Origin: Elusimicrobiota bacterium
GTDB taxonomy: Bacteria; Elusimicrobiota; Elusimicrobia; UBA1565; UBA9628
Reading direction: 5' to 3'
Length of the DNA stretch: 42,872 nt
Assembly: GCA_016191335.1 (NCBI GenBank)
Contig: JACPOW010000014.1
Span: 1 to 42,872 of the forward strand
Shown: piece after piece, positions 16,524 to 24,944 of the stretch
Layout of the letters: each line of letters opens with the position of its first letter
Numbering within the stretch: position 1 is the stretch's first letter
Program-made: the position numbers and the translations under genes
Notes under the pieces: model-generated
The model's input: only the letters and a program-made list of their open reading frames with translations
Told to the model about the DNA's origin: nothing
Databases searched by the model: none

Positions 16524-18168
16524 GCAATCGGGTGAGTCCGATGCTCATGTATGAATAGGATGAGCGCGAAGGCAATTCTTGTTGCTGGAACTTGAAGGTC
16601 AGAGAGGTTTTCCCGAGGGCGTAGGTCGCGTTGAAGTTGGCCGTGTACTGGTCGCGGGCGGCGAAGCTGGTGTCGGCGGAAAGTTGGAGCCCCCAGCGGA
16701 AATAATAATCGAGGCCCAGTCGGTAGTTCCTGGAGTCGTAGCGGGCTCCCGGGTAGGTCTTGGTGGTGTTGTAGCTGAAGCCGCCGGTGGCGCTGAGACG
16801 CTCGAGCGGGTTGCCGGAGCCGAGGAGATTGACCTGGTCGTTGACCGTGCGAGTCCCCTGCGCCAGGTCGCGCTGGGCCGCCCGGTCGTAGCGCAGCGAA
16901 AGCTCGCTCGCGCCGAAGCGCCGGTTGCCGCCCGCGCCGTAACGGTTGGTCCGCGTTCCTCCGACCCCGTCGCGGTTGAAAGGAGTGTTACCGCTGGTCC
17001 GGCCCTCGGCGAAGAAGCCGAGAACCGGGAGCGGGTTCAGGCTGAGGCGGCCTTCGAGCGCATCGTTAAGGAATTTGGCGCCGTCGCCGCCGCGCGTCCC
17101 GCCGACGGAGGCGTTGGCCGTGGTCGCGACTCGTCCGTCGCGGAAGCTCAGGGTTACCCCCGGGCTGGTCGCGACGCTGCGCGATCCGCCGCCGCGGCCG
17201 TTCGTGGCGTTCCCCGTGAGATTGTTTGTGAGATTGCCGCGCGTCAGAGGGCGGGCGCTATTGAGCTGCGCGTTATGGGAGACGAGGGAGGTCTTGGCGA
17301 GTTGATCGCGCTGGGCGTTGTTCCAATAGCTGAGGGTGTGCGTCCACGCCCCGGCGCGCAGGTCCTGGCTGCGCAGGCTCAGCGTGTTGCTGATCGATTT
17401 TACCGAGGAAGTGCCGCCCGCCGCCAGGCGCAGGTAATCCGTGCGCACCGAGACGGACTGCAGTCCAAGCTTCTTGAAGTCGTACTGGTTGTATTCGACG
17501 GAGCCGCGCTGGGTGTCCTCCTCGGGGACCGAGGCCAGGTTGAGGCGGTCCTCGGTGCGTCGCCTCTCGTGGGAGTATTCGAAACGCACGCGTCCGAGCT
17601 GGTATGACAGATCCTCGCGCTTGAGGTTGAGATTCTGGCTTGTCGGATTGGGACCGTCCGCGTCCTTGACCGTGTTGTACTGGCGAGCGACGCTGATCGC
17701 GGGGAGCTTGGGTATGGACAGGCCGGAGGAGAATCCCCAGCCGGAGGTGATGATCGTGTGGTCGGGCCGGCCCCCGTAGGGGCCGATGCGCAGCTGCGAG
17801 AGGGAGTAGTTGGGGTCGAAGCGTATGTAGCGTCTGATGAAGGGGCTTAAGAGCTCGGCCGAGGCCTTGTAATCGATTGTGCGCCGGTCAGACGAGTCGA
17901 TGTTGACCGCCTGGTTGAGATCGGCGCCCTGGGCGTACGCGCCGCCGGTCCGGAAGTTCCCGACCGCGGGGTGGAATAGCCGTCCCGCGAGGTCTAGATT
18001 GTATCCTTGGAACCAAGCGGAGCGGCGGCGCGTGCCTGAAGGATCTCTGACCGTGATGTCATCGAAACGCCATCTCATCGAGCCGGATCTGTCGAGCGCG
18101 TGGCCGCGGCCGGGCGCGAGGATCCCGATCAGGATCGCGGCGGCGAAGCGGCGTAGAGTTCGTGACAT
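16519..18168 (-). CDS. Predicted outer-membrane beta-barrel protein
   Basis: The 549-aa protein has a signal peptide (RRFAAAILIGILAPGRGHA). A long series of alternating polar/hydrophobic, aromatic-ended strands follows with no hydrophobic helix, for example LGLDYYFRWGLQLSADTSF near the C-terminus and the final strand SYMSIGLTRLL. I do not recognise a named porin family. It starts 19 bases after the radical SAM gene at the end of the NHL-cytochrome-ResB-CcsA series. I infer an outer-membrane conduit or secretion partner for the cytochromes, comparable in role to porin-cytochrome complexes, but sequence membership in those families is not shown. Confidence 0.7.
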   Translation of the reverse strand: MSRTLRRFAAAILIGILAPGRGHALDRSGSMRWRFDDITVRDPSGTRRRSAWFQGYNLDLAGRLFHPAVGNFRTGGAYAQGADLNQAVNIDSSDRRTIDYKASAELLSPFIRRYIRFDPNYSLSQLRIGPYGGRPDHTIITSGWGFSSGLSIPKLPAISVARQYNTVKDADGPNPTSQNLNLKREDLSYQLGRVRFEYSHERRRTEDRLNLASVPEEDTQRGSVEYNQYDFKKLGLQSVSVRTDYLRLAAGGTSSVKSISNTLSLRSQDLRAGAWTHTLSYWNNAQRDQLAKTSLVSHNAQLNSARPLTRGNLTNNLTGNATNGRGGGSRSVATSPGVTLSFRDGRVATTANASVGGTRGGDGAKFLNDALEGRLSLNPLPVLGFFAEGRTSGNTPFNRDGVGGTRTNRYGAGGNRRFGASELSLRYDRAAQRDLAQGTRTVNDQVNLLGSGNPLERLSATGGFSYNTTKTYPGARYDSRNYRLGLDYYFRWGLQLSADTSFAARDQYTANFNATYALGKTSLTFKFQQQELPSRSSYSYMSIGLTRLL

Positions 18169-18187
18169 CGGGCGCCTGGCCCCTCGT

Positions 18188-19729
18188 TCAACGCGAGAGG
18201 AAGCCTATGACCGGGCAGCGGAGCTTGGCCTTGGCCGCCTTCACGGGCGGCGCGGGGGCATCGGTGATGATCCCCGCCTTTCTTAAGACCTTGCGCACGG
18301 ACTCCGGCATCCCCTCCCCGGTACCCATTTCTTTCATCTGTTCTTTGAGATAAGAGTGGCTGGCGAGGAGCTTGGTCACCGAGATCATGTAGTCACGCTT
18401 GGCGGGCGGCATCTGGTCGAGCTTTTCCAATCGCTTCGTGTAGAACTCCCGGAAGGCGTTGGTCAGCTCCTTTTCGACCTCGGCGCGGGTCATGGCGCGC
18501 GGCTTGATCACCGCCTTGACCAGGTTGTACTGCGAGTAGTCGCGGGTTTCGATGAAGGGCTCGAGGTCCTTGTAGATGTCCGCGTAGGGCCAGGGGGCGA
18601 TGGCCATGAAGAAGGCCATGTCCGGGTTGTATTCAAGTGCCATCTTGACCGTGTGGCGGATGGACTCCGGGGTCTCGCCGGGCATGCCGAGCACGAAGGC
18701 GGTCTCGCTGATTATCCCGGCCTCGTTGATGAGGCGTATGGCCTCGCGCGAGGTCTCGACCTTCAGGTTCTTGTTGAAGGTGTTGAGCGTCTCCTGGGAG
18801 TCGGATTCGACGCCGACGTAAATGTGGACGATCCCCGCCTTGCGGGTGTCGGCCATCCAGTCTCGGTCGCGCACGATGTCGTCGGCGCGGGTCTCCATCA
18901 TCAGCTCGACTCCCGGCTTGCGCGCGATGAGCAGGTCGAGGACGCGGCGCCAGCGGGCGCGGTCCACGGTCGGGGTCTCGTCGGCGATCATGGCGATGGA
19001 GACGCCGTATTCCCGGTTGAGCATCTCCAGCTCGCCGACGAAGGACTCCGGGGAGCGGGCGCGCCAGGTGCGGCGCCAGAACTTCTGCTGGCTGCAGAAG
19101 GAGCAGCCCTGGGCGCAGCCGCGCGAGGAGGACACGATGGCCGACACGGACCCGGGGCGGGGGCGGAAGGTGTAGTTCTTCCAGTCGAGCAGGTGCCAGG
19201 CCGACGGCAGCAGGTCGATGTTCTTCGCGTCGGGCCGTCTGGGGCCGGAGGCGGCCCGGCCTTCCTGGTCGCGTCCGGCGACCCCCGGTACGTCCAGCGA
19301 CGAGAGCCCGGCGATGACGCGGTCCAGCAATTCCGGGCCGGTCGTCTCGCCCTCGCCGCGGACCACGAAATCCACGGGGGAGCCCGGCGCCTCCAGAATC
19401 TCCTTCCACATGAAGGACGGATGCGCGCCGCCGATGAAGGTGCCGATGCGGGAGTTGACGCGCTTGGCGGTGGCCAGGACCGCGATGGCGTCGTTGATGG
19501 TCGCCGTGATCGAGGTCACGCCCACGAAGTCGGGGCGGCTTTTCCGGATCTTCTCCTCGATGTCCGCGTGGGTGACGAAGAGGGTCATCGCGTCGTAGAT
19601 CTCCACCTCGTAGCCGGCCGCGACGAAGCCGCCCGCGACGCTGACCAAGGCGAGAGGGACCCAGGTCCCGGACGCCTCGACGACACCGGCATGGTACGGC
19701 GCGGTCAGGAGCAGGACCTTGGCTTTCAT
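18188..19729 (-). CDS. B12-binding-domain radical SAM enzyme
   Basis: The 513-aa protein has an N-terminal cobalamin-binding Rossmann domain (residues 1-140, with GVTSITATINDAIAVL and GGAHPSF). A radical SAM domain follows with the cluster motif CAQGCSFC (C-x3-C-x2-C, about residue 205) and MPGETPESI later on. Relatives include BchE-type cyclases, P-methylases and peptide or lipid methylases; the substrate cannot be read. Its ATG overlaps the ccsA stop (ATGA), which places it firmly in the cytochrome maturation operon. Modification of heme, the cytochromes or a linked envelope component is an attractive inference. Confidence 0.85.
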   Translation of the reverse strand: MKAKVLLLTAPYHAGVVEASGTWVPLALVSVAGGFVAAGYEVEIYDAMTLFVTHADIEEKIRKSRPDFVGVTSITATINDAIAVLATAKRVNSRIGTFIGGAHPSFMWKEILEAPGSPVDFVVRGEGETTGPELLDRVIAGLSSLDVPGVAGRDQEGRAASGPRRPDAKNIDLLPSAWHLLDWKNYTFRPRPGSVSAIVSSSRGCAQGCSFCSQQKFWRRTWRARSPESFVGELEMLNREYGVSIAMIADETPTVDRARWRRVLDLLIARKPGVELMMETRADDIVRDRDWMADTRKAGIVHIYVGVESDSQETLNTFNKNLKVETSREAIRLINEAGIISETAFVLGMPGETPESIRHTVKMALEYNPDMAFFMAIAPWPYADIYKDLEPFIETRDYSQYNLVKAVIKPRAMTRAEVEKELTNAFREFYTKRLEKLDQMPPAKRDYMISVTKLLASHSYLKEQMKEMGTGEGMPESVRKVLRKAGIITDAPAPPVKAAKAKLRCPVIGFLSR

Positions 19730-20553
19730 CGGAAGTACTCCCCGTGGAGGCTGCGCGTCAGCAGCGGGACGACGCTCAGCGTGGCCATCGACAAAAGGAA
19801 GCAGGCGGCGGCGAGCCAGGCGGCCCGAGACCCCTTCCATCCGTGGAAGCGGCGCAGATGCAGGTAGGCGCCGAAGGACAGCCAGGTCACCAAGGACCAG
19901 ACCTCGATGGGGTCCCAGGCCCAGTAGCGCCCCCAGGAATCGTTGGCCCAGATGGCGCCGGCGGCGATCATCACGCTCCAGAACAGGAAGCCGAAGCCCG
20001 CGAAGCGCCGGCTGTATTCGTCGAGGACCTCGGAGGAGGGCAGGCGCGCGACGAAGGCGGCGCCCGGGCGGCGTTCGCGCAGCAGGAGGAGGACGCCCGC
20101 TCCGAACGACAGGAGGATGCCTCCCGCGCCGAGCTTGGCGAACACGATGTGCAGAACCAGCCACACGCTGCGAAGGGACGGGGGCAAGGTGCGCAGGCCC
20201 GGGTCCGTGAAGAGGCCGGCGGTCATGCCCAGGAAGCACACCGGCATCACCACGGCTCCCGCGGCGCGAAGGCGGGGCAGGCGCCAGGACGCGAGCAGGA
20301 ACAATCCCACGGCGACCCAGGCGTTCGAGGAGAGGACTTCGTAGCGCGCCATATAAGGCCCGTGGCCGGACTCGATCCAGCGTAGGATCAGCCCCGCGCC
20401 GTGCGGGGCGAGCCCCGCCGCCGCCAGGGCGATGCCCCAGCGCTGCGCGCGTTCGCGGCTGAAGAACAGGTGCAGAGCGTAGGCCACCGCTGACGCCGAA
20501 TAGAGGAGGACGCCCGCCCAATGTAAAAGAACCTCGGTCTTAAACTGCGGCAT
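19726..20553 (-). CDS. ccsA: CcsA, system II cytochrome c synthase subunit
   Basis: The 275-aa membrane protein has about eight helices and the signature WWD heme-handling loop (WANDSWGRYWAWDPIEVWSL). Conserved His residues flank it (LVLHIVFAKLG before, LHLRRFHG after). CcsA acts with ResB/Ccs1 to export heme and attach it to CxxCH motifs in the periplasm. ATG 20553 lies inside the 3' end of the resB gene (14-base overlap). Upstream sequence in this frame is a shadow of resB. Its place between an 11-heme cytochrome operon and a radical SAM gene indicates a dedicated maturation system. Confidence 0.93.
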   Translation of the reverse strand: MPQFKTEVLLHWAGVLLYSASAVAYALHLFFSRERAQRWGIALAAAGLAPHGAGLILRWIESGHGPYMARYEVLSSNAWVAVGLFLLASWRLPRLRAAGAVVMPVCFLGMTAGLFTDPGLRTLPPSLRSVWLVLHIVFAKLGAGGILLSFGAGVLLLLRERRPGAAFVARLPSSEVLDEYSRRFAGFGFLFWSVMIAAGAIWANDSWGRYWAWDPIEVWSLVTWLSFGAYLHLRRFHGWKGSRAAWLAAACFLLSMATLSVVPLLTRSLHGEYFR

Positions 20554-21565
20554 GAGTCGGCTCCGGTGATCGGATGAAGAGGATGGAAGCGCCCAGCACG
20601 GTGATGATGAAGCCCAGGCGCAGAGGCCAGAGTCCGCTGCGGTCCACGACGTTGAACCCGCTCCAGGGCTTGATCCCGGCCAAAGTGAAGCGGTCCCCGC
20701 CGGGGGCGAGTATGGGCTTGTCGGTGAGTGGTCCGGCATAGAGCGGGCGGCCGTCCTTGAAGACCTCGATCTCCACGTCCGGATCGGAGAGGCCGAAGGT
20801 TTTTCCGGACGCGTCGGGACGCAGCCGCAGGGAGAAGAGGTAGTCGGTGTCCGCGAAAGATTGGCCGCCGACCTCGGGTTTCCCGGGGGCGGCGGCACGG
20901 TCGAGGAGGAAGTGGGTCATGAGGCGCTGCCCGTCGCGCCGTACAAGCTCGACGGACACCGCGTGGCCGTAGTACGCGGATTGGTAGACAGCGAAGCCGG
21001 AGTCCAGGAGCGGGGCGTTGACGGCGACGCGGACAGGTTCGGTATGGCCGTTGCGCAGGATGGAGATCTCGCTGGCCAGTTCGCGCAGATTTCGGCCGTC
21101 GTTCCAGTACGCGTCGCGCAGGGCGTCCAAACGCAGACCGAAAGGCAGCTCGATCTTCCCGGCCAACGAGCCCTTCTCGGTTTCCAAGAATTCGTCCTCC
21201 CGGCCGAGGAAGATCTCGCCTTCCATCAGCTGGACAAAGCCGCGTTTCTGCCAAAGCGGCTGCGCGAGCCCCGCGACGATGACGAGCATAAGCCCCGAGT
21301 GGAAAACGAGCGAGCCCCATCGACGCGCTCGGTCGGCGCCCGCGCCGCGCCGCAGCGCGCGGGCCTGGAGTTGGACGGTGAAGGCGAGTGCCGCCACCGA
21401 GAGCGCACCCAAACCCCAGAACCATCCGGAGCTGTAGATGTCCCGGCTCGGGGCCAGGTAGCCGGCGACGCATGCCGCCGCTCCGCCCAGGATCAGCGCT
21501 AGGGAGGAGGCTGGCGATGCCGCCAGGCGTTTGAGAGCGGACGATGCCGATCGGCCGGGGCTCAC
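20540..21565 (-). CDS. resB: ResB/Ccs1-like cytochrome c biogenesis protein
   Basis: The 341-aa protein has helices at about 20-37, 48-66 and 86-103, a large periplasmic domain (about 110-310) and a C-terminal helix (LGFIITVLGASILFI). This is the ResB layout. The periplasmic part contains the typical VNAPLLDSGFAVYQSAYYG segment. ResB pairs with CcsA as heme exporter and synthase. It starts with GTG overlapping the stop of the 11-heme cytochrome (GTGA) and overlaps ccsA at its end, so the genes are translationally coupled. Confidence 0.88.
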   Translation of the reverse strand: MSPGRSASSALKRLAASPASSLALILGGAAACVAGYLAPSRDIYSSGWFWGLGALSVAALAFTVQLQARALRRGAGADRARRWGSLVFHSGLMLVIVAGLAQPLWQKRGFVQLMEGEIFLGREDEFLETEKGSLAGKIELPFGLRLDALRDAYWNDGRNLRELASEISILRNGHTEPVRVAVNAPLLDSGFAVYQSAYYGHAVSVELVRRDGQRLMTHFLLDRAAAPGKPEVGGQSFADTDYLFSLRLRPDASGKTFGLSDPDVEIEVFKDGRPLYAGPLTDKPILAPGGDRFTLAGIKPWSGFNVVDRSGLWPLRLGFIITVLGASILFIRSPEPTHAAV

Positions 21566-23460
21566 GGATCGTAGCCTCCCGCGTTCGAGTGCGTCGTGCA
21601 GCCGGAGACGGTCGAGTAGCAGTTGTTCTCGCTGTAACCTGTGGGGGTAGAGGCCTTCTTGAAGCCGAGGATGACGGACTTCTGGAACGTGCCCGCGCCG
21701 GAGTAGTTGTACGGAGCCGGTTCGGAGACATATCCGATGAGGCGAGAGCGCTTAGCGCCGTGGGGGATGACCGTATGGCAGGCGACGCACGCGATGGCCG
21801 AGGTGCGATGGTTGCTCCGCGAGTGCACGTTGTTCAGCCAGGTGCTGCCGGTAGGCGACGTCTTCATCGGATGGCAGTTCACGCAGAACAGGTTCGTGGT
21901 CCAGGAATTCTGGTTGGTGGTGCTCGCCACGTCCGCCAAGGTCCAGAGCACGCCCGCCGCGTTCTTGGGCCAGTAGCGGTTGGGGCCCTTGAGCATGTAC
22001 TGCGAGGCGGAGCCGTGGGGCCCCTTCGGGTCCGTTGTCGTGTCCGAGCCATGGCAGTCCGAGCAGGTCATGGTCTGGGTGCCCAGGTTCGCGGTCGTGT
22101 TCCATGGAGCCTTCAACTGCGCGGCCACGAGGGCCTTCGGAGCGGGGCTGCCGGTCTGAAGGCTGGCAGTATTGCGCACCGGGTGGGCCGAGCGGTTGTA
22201 CGGGTTGTACTCGGTGGAGAGGTCCGTGTAGCCGGCTGGGGGGGTGGTGCCGAAGGCGTAGTAGGTGTGGCACTTGAAGCAGAGTTGATATTCCTTGTAG
22301 TTCGTGGTGTCGGTGAAGACCTGGCGGACGTAGCTCGTCGCCGCCAGCCACGACGTCGCCCCGTAGGTCGGCTCCACGCCCCACGCCCCGAGCAGGACGT
22401 CGCCGATCGTGTTGCCGATCTTGTTCGTCGAGGTCACGAGCGGGTGCGTCCCGGTCTTGGCCTTGTGAGGGTTGTGGCAGTCCCAGCATTCGGCGTGGCG
22501 CTTGCCCGTGCCCAGGTTCGTCGCGTCCAGCTCGGGGTTCTTGTGGATGCCCGTGACGGTCTCGGTCGGATGCTTGGAGGTCTTGGCGTACTGGGTCTGG
22601 ATGTTCTTCGCTCCGGTCAGCGCCGGCGAGCCGTGGCAGGTGTAGCAGGTGCTTTGCTCGGAGCCGCGCAGGATATAGGCCTGGGCGGAGGAGGCGCCGT
22701 GGGCCATGTGGCAGTTGCGGCAGGAGTACTGACCGACCGTGGTCGGGGTCCCGCCCGAGGGCGTGTAGGCGACGTTCGAGAGGGCGTGGGCGCTGGAGGC
22801 GTAGCTTGTCTTGGCGTGGCAGGTGGTGCACAGCGCGGCGTTGGCGTTGGATTTCACCAGGAACTTCCCGAAGGCGTTGTCGTGCGGGTTATGGCAGGAG
22901 GTGCACTCGACACGGTTGGTCGCGCCGTAGACCTTGACGGGGTCGCCCGCGAGCGGAAGCTGGATCTCAGGGTCGGTCCCGGGCTGGGAGGGCGGGCCGG
23001 CGCCGGGCTTGACGTCATAGAGCACGGGGTGGTCGTTGGACAGGTTCGTTCCGATGGTCGCGGCGGCTCCCATGGCGCCCGTCATCGAAATCGTCTGCGG
23101 CGCGAGGTTGAAGACGGAGCCGATGGCCGTGACGCCGTCGTGGCAGGAGAGGCAGAGCTTCGTCTTCGAGGCGTTCAGGTCCGTCATGGTGGGTGCCGCC
23201 TGGCCCAGGTAGGTGTTCAGGTAGTTCGAGGAGTAGAAGGTGAAGGTCTGCACGGAGTTGGACCTGTTCCAAAGCGGATAGACCGTGGCCGGCTTGTGCG
23301 CGGCGTGGCAGAACAGGCAGCGCTGGGTCTCGGTCACCGCCTTGGGCCCGGTCGTCGCGCTCAGCGCGGACATGTCGTGCTTGGAGTTGATGATGGAGAG
23401 CGCCCGGGCCGACGGGACGGCGGCCAGAAGGATGAGCGCGTAGATCAGCGTCTTATTCAT
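21562..23460 (-). CDS. 11-heme c-type cytochrome with an OmcE-like N-terminal part
   Basis: The 632-aa protein has a signal peptide (MNKTLIYALILLAAVPSARA) and eleven CxxCH motifs: CLFCH, CLSCH, CTSCH, CTTCH, CRNCH, CYTCH, CWDCH, CFKCH, CSDCH, CVNCH and CVACH. The first 240 residues repeat the order seen in Geobacter OmcE: SKHD, CxxCHAAH, PLWNR, CLSCHDG, LSNDHP, CTSCHNPHD, CTTCH. The same pattern is in the three tetraheme proteins of this locus. The remaining seven hemes form a longer unrelated tail. Periplasmic or extracellular electron transfer is the likely role. Its ATG overlaps the stop of the NHL gene. Confidence 0.92.
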   Translation of the reverse strand: MNKTLIYALILLAAVPSARALSIINSKHDMSALSATTGPKAVTETQRCLFCHAAHKPATVYPLWNRSNSVQTFTFYSSNYLNTYLGQAAPTMTDLNASKTKLCLSCHDGVTAIGSVFNLAPQTISMTGAMGAAATIGTNLSNDHPVLYDVKPGAGPPSQPGTDPEIQLPLAGDPVKVYGATNRVECTSCHNPHDNAFGKFLVKSNANAALCTTCHAKTSYASSAHALSNVAYTPSGGTPTTVGQYSCRNCHMAHGASSAQAYILRGSEQSTCYTCHGSPALTGAKNIQTQYAKTSKHPTETVTGIHKNPELDATNLGTGKRHAECWDCHNPHKAKTGTHPLVTSTNKIGNTIGDVLLGAWGVEPTYGATSWLAATSYVRQVFTDTTNYKEYQLCFKCHTYYAFGTTPPAGYTDLSTEYNPYNRSAHPVRNTASLQTGSPAPKALVAAQLKAPWNTTANLGTQTMTCSDCHGSDTTTDPKGPHGSASQYMLKGPNRYWPKNAAGVLWTLADVASTTNQNSWTTNLFCVNCHPMKTSPTGSTWLNNVHSRSNHRTSAIACVACHTVIPHGAKRSRLIGYVSEPAPYNYSGAGTFQKSVILGFKKASTPTGYSENNCYSTVSGCTTHSNAGGYDP

Positions 23461-24479
23461 GGCTTGACCTCTTCTTTGAAATACTGGAAGACCTGGACGC
23501 GGCCGTTCTGCGTGTCGGCGACGTAGACGCGATCGCGCTCATCCACGAACAGCCCGCCCGGCATGCTGAATTCTCCCATGGCGCCGCCGGCGCGGCCGAC
23601 GAACAGGAGGAGGCGGTTCTTCTCATCGAATATCTGGAGGGCGTCGAAAGCGGCGTCGCTGACGTAGGCGTGCCCGTCCGAGTCCAGGGCGATCCCGCGC
23701 GGGCGGGCGAGATAGCCGGGGCGGTTGCCGTTCTCGCCGAGCCGGCCCAGGTACGCGCCGTTCGAGTCGAACCACTGGATGCGGAAATTCCCGGAGTCGC
23801 TGACCCACAGCCGCCGAGAGGCCTTGTCGAACCAGAGGTAGGTGGGGAAATTGAGCTCACCCGGCGCGGTCCCCCGCCGCCCGAAGGAGTGGAGGAAGCC
23901 GCCCTCCAGCCCGTAGACCGCGATACGGTGGTTCTTCACGTCGCTGACGTAGACGCGCTCGTCGGAGACGGCCAGCGCCGCCGGCTGGCCCAGCCCCTGC
24001 GGGTCGCCCTCGAGCTCGCCCTTTATTTTCCCGTCCGGCCCGAGGATGAAGACCTTCCTGAGCAGGGAGTCGAGGATGAAGATCAGCCCGTCCGCCGTCG
24101 CGGCCACGCTCACGGGAGCCAGCAGGTGCGCGCGCGTGCCGTGGGGCAGCCAGTCACCCTTTCCGTCGGCCTCGCGGTAGCGCATGACGCCGTGCGCGCC
24201 GGGGTCGGCGACGTAGACCGTGCCGCTCGAGACGTAGATGCCGGTGGGCTTGATCAGGCGGTTGCTGGCGATCTCCGCGCTCTTGTCCAGGCCCACGAGG
24301 GCGCGCAGAAAGCCTCCGAGCCGCCCGGCCGCGGCGATGCGAGGGCCCAGGATCTCGCCTTCGTAGCGAAGGCGGGCCACTGCGGGGGCGGGAGGCCATT
24401 GCGGCGGGGGCGGCGCGGGCGCGGCGGCGGCGCCCGCCAGGAGCGCGGAAAGGGCGAGAAGGGGAGCAATGCGCTTCAT
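23457..24479 (-). CDS. Periplasmic NHL-repeat beta-propeller (paralog 1)
   Basis: The 340-aa protein has a signal peptide (MKRIAPLLALSALLAGAAAA) and about six NHL repeats. Typical repeats are LIKPTGIYVSSGTVYVAD, LARPRGIALDSDGHAYVSD and FSMPGGLFVDERDRVYVADT, the last followed by NGRVQVFQYF. It is the most diverged of three NHL paralogs here. NHL proteins are often found beside polymerising multiheme cytochromes. A binding, chaperone or assembly role is inference. It overlaps both neighbours by four bases (Zn-ribbon gene upstream, 11-heme cytochrome downstream). Confidence 0.88.
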   Translation of the reverse strand: MKRIAPLLALSALLAGAAAAPAPPPPQWPPAPAVARLRYEGEILGPRIAAAGRLGGFLRALVGLDKSAEIASNRLIKPTGIYVSSGTVYVADPGAHGVMRYREADGKGDWLPHGTRAHLLAPVSVAATADGLIFILDSLLRKVFILGPDGKIKGELEGDPQGLGQPAALAVSDERVYVSDVKNHRIAVYGLEGGFLHSFGRRGTAPGELNFPTYLWFDKASRRLWVSDSGNFRIQWFDSNGAYLGRLGENGNRPGYLARPRGIALDSDGHAYVSDAAFDALQIFDEKNRLLLFVGRAGGAMGEFSMPGGLFVDERDRVYVADTQNGRVQVFQYFKEEVKP

Positions 24480-24862
24480 GCGTTATCCTCGTTGAGAAGG
24501 GCCTGGCGAAGGCCCTTGTCGTTCAGTGCCAAGGTCAGGATCTTGCGGACCCGCCATGCCGTGGCGACCTTGACATTGAGCTTGATCGACAGTTCAGAGC
24601 AGGTTGGATGTCCGCTAAGCATCAGTCTTGCCGCGGCGGCCCAAAGGGTGAGGGACAGATGCGTGCGCGCCAGCGGCGTGCCTGTGAGGTCCGTGAAGGT
24701 CCGGCCGCAGTCGGAGCAGCGCAGCTTGCGCCGGCCGTTCTTGCCTCGGGCGTGGATGGAGCAGTGCCGCATGCCGCATCGCGGGCATTTCAGGCCGTCC
24801 TTCCAGCGGAAGGCCTGAAGACGGTCCCTGAGGGCGGATTCTTCGTCCACGATCGTTGTCAT
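24476..24862 (-). CDS. Orphan IS1595-type zinc-ribbon/HTH protein lacking a transposase domain
   Basis: The 128-aa protein has a zinc ribbon (CPRC near residue 26, CSDC near 49) followed by TFTDLTGTPLARTHLSL. A helix-turn-helix-like segment comes next (SGHPTCSELSIKLNVKVATAWRVRKIL). This is the N-terminal DNA-binding half of IS1595/ISXO2-type transposases, but the protein ends where the catalytic DDE domain should begin. No inverted repeats are seen around it. It starts just after a terminator hairpin and its stop overlaps the NHL start, so it is embedded in the operon. A domesticated DNA-binding regulator fits better than a mobile element remnant. An upstream TTG at 24868 is an alternative start. 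Confidence 0.75.
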   Translation of the reverse strand: MTTIVDEESALRDRLQAFRWKDGLKCPRCGMRHCSIHARGKNGRRKLRCSDCGRTFTDLTGTPLARTHLSLTLWAAAARLMLSGHPTCSELSIKLNVKVATAWRVRKILTLALNDKGLRQALLNEDNA

Positions 24863-24904
24863 GTTCAACCGGAAGAGAACAACTTAAAACGGAAACATAA
24901 GGGC

Positions 24905-24934
24905 CAAAAAGACCCCCGGTCCCCCGGGGGTCTT
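24905..24934 (-). terminator. Rho-independent terminator after tetraheme cytochrome 1
   Basis: On the minus strand AAGACCCCCGG, a 4-base loop and CCGGGGGTCTT form a perfect 11-bp stem followed by a T tract. It lies 11 bases after the cytochrome stop and before the Zn-ribbon gene, which has no convincing promoter of its own. Partial readthrough to the downstream operon is likely. Confidence 0.88.
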
Positions 24935-24944
24935 CGGTCGAATC

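Noticed and set aside
19730..20521. Apparent fusion of an upstream region to the radical SAM gene
   Set aside because: The extra residues are the ccsA sequence read in another frame. The B12-binding domain begins at ATG 19729.
21562..21640. A twelfth heme in the 11-heme cytochrome at CYSTVSGCTTHS
   Set aside because: The spacing is not CxxCH or a known variant. The two Cys more likely form a disulfide or are free.
24476..24862. A complete IS1595 insertion sequence
   Set aside because: No DDE domain, no inverted repeats or target duplication, and translational coupling with its neighbour.
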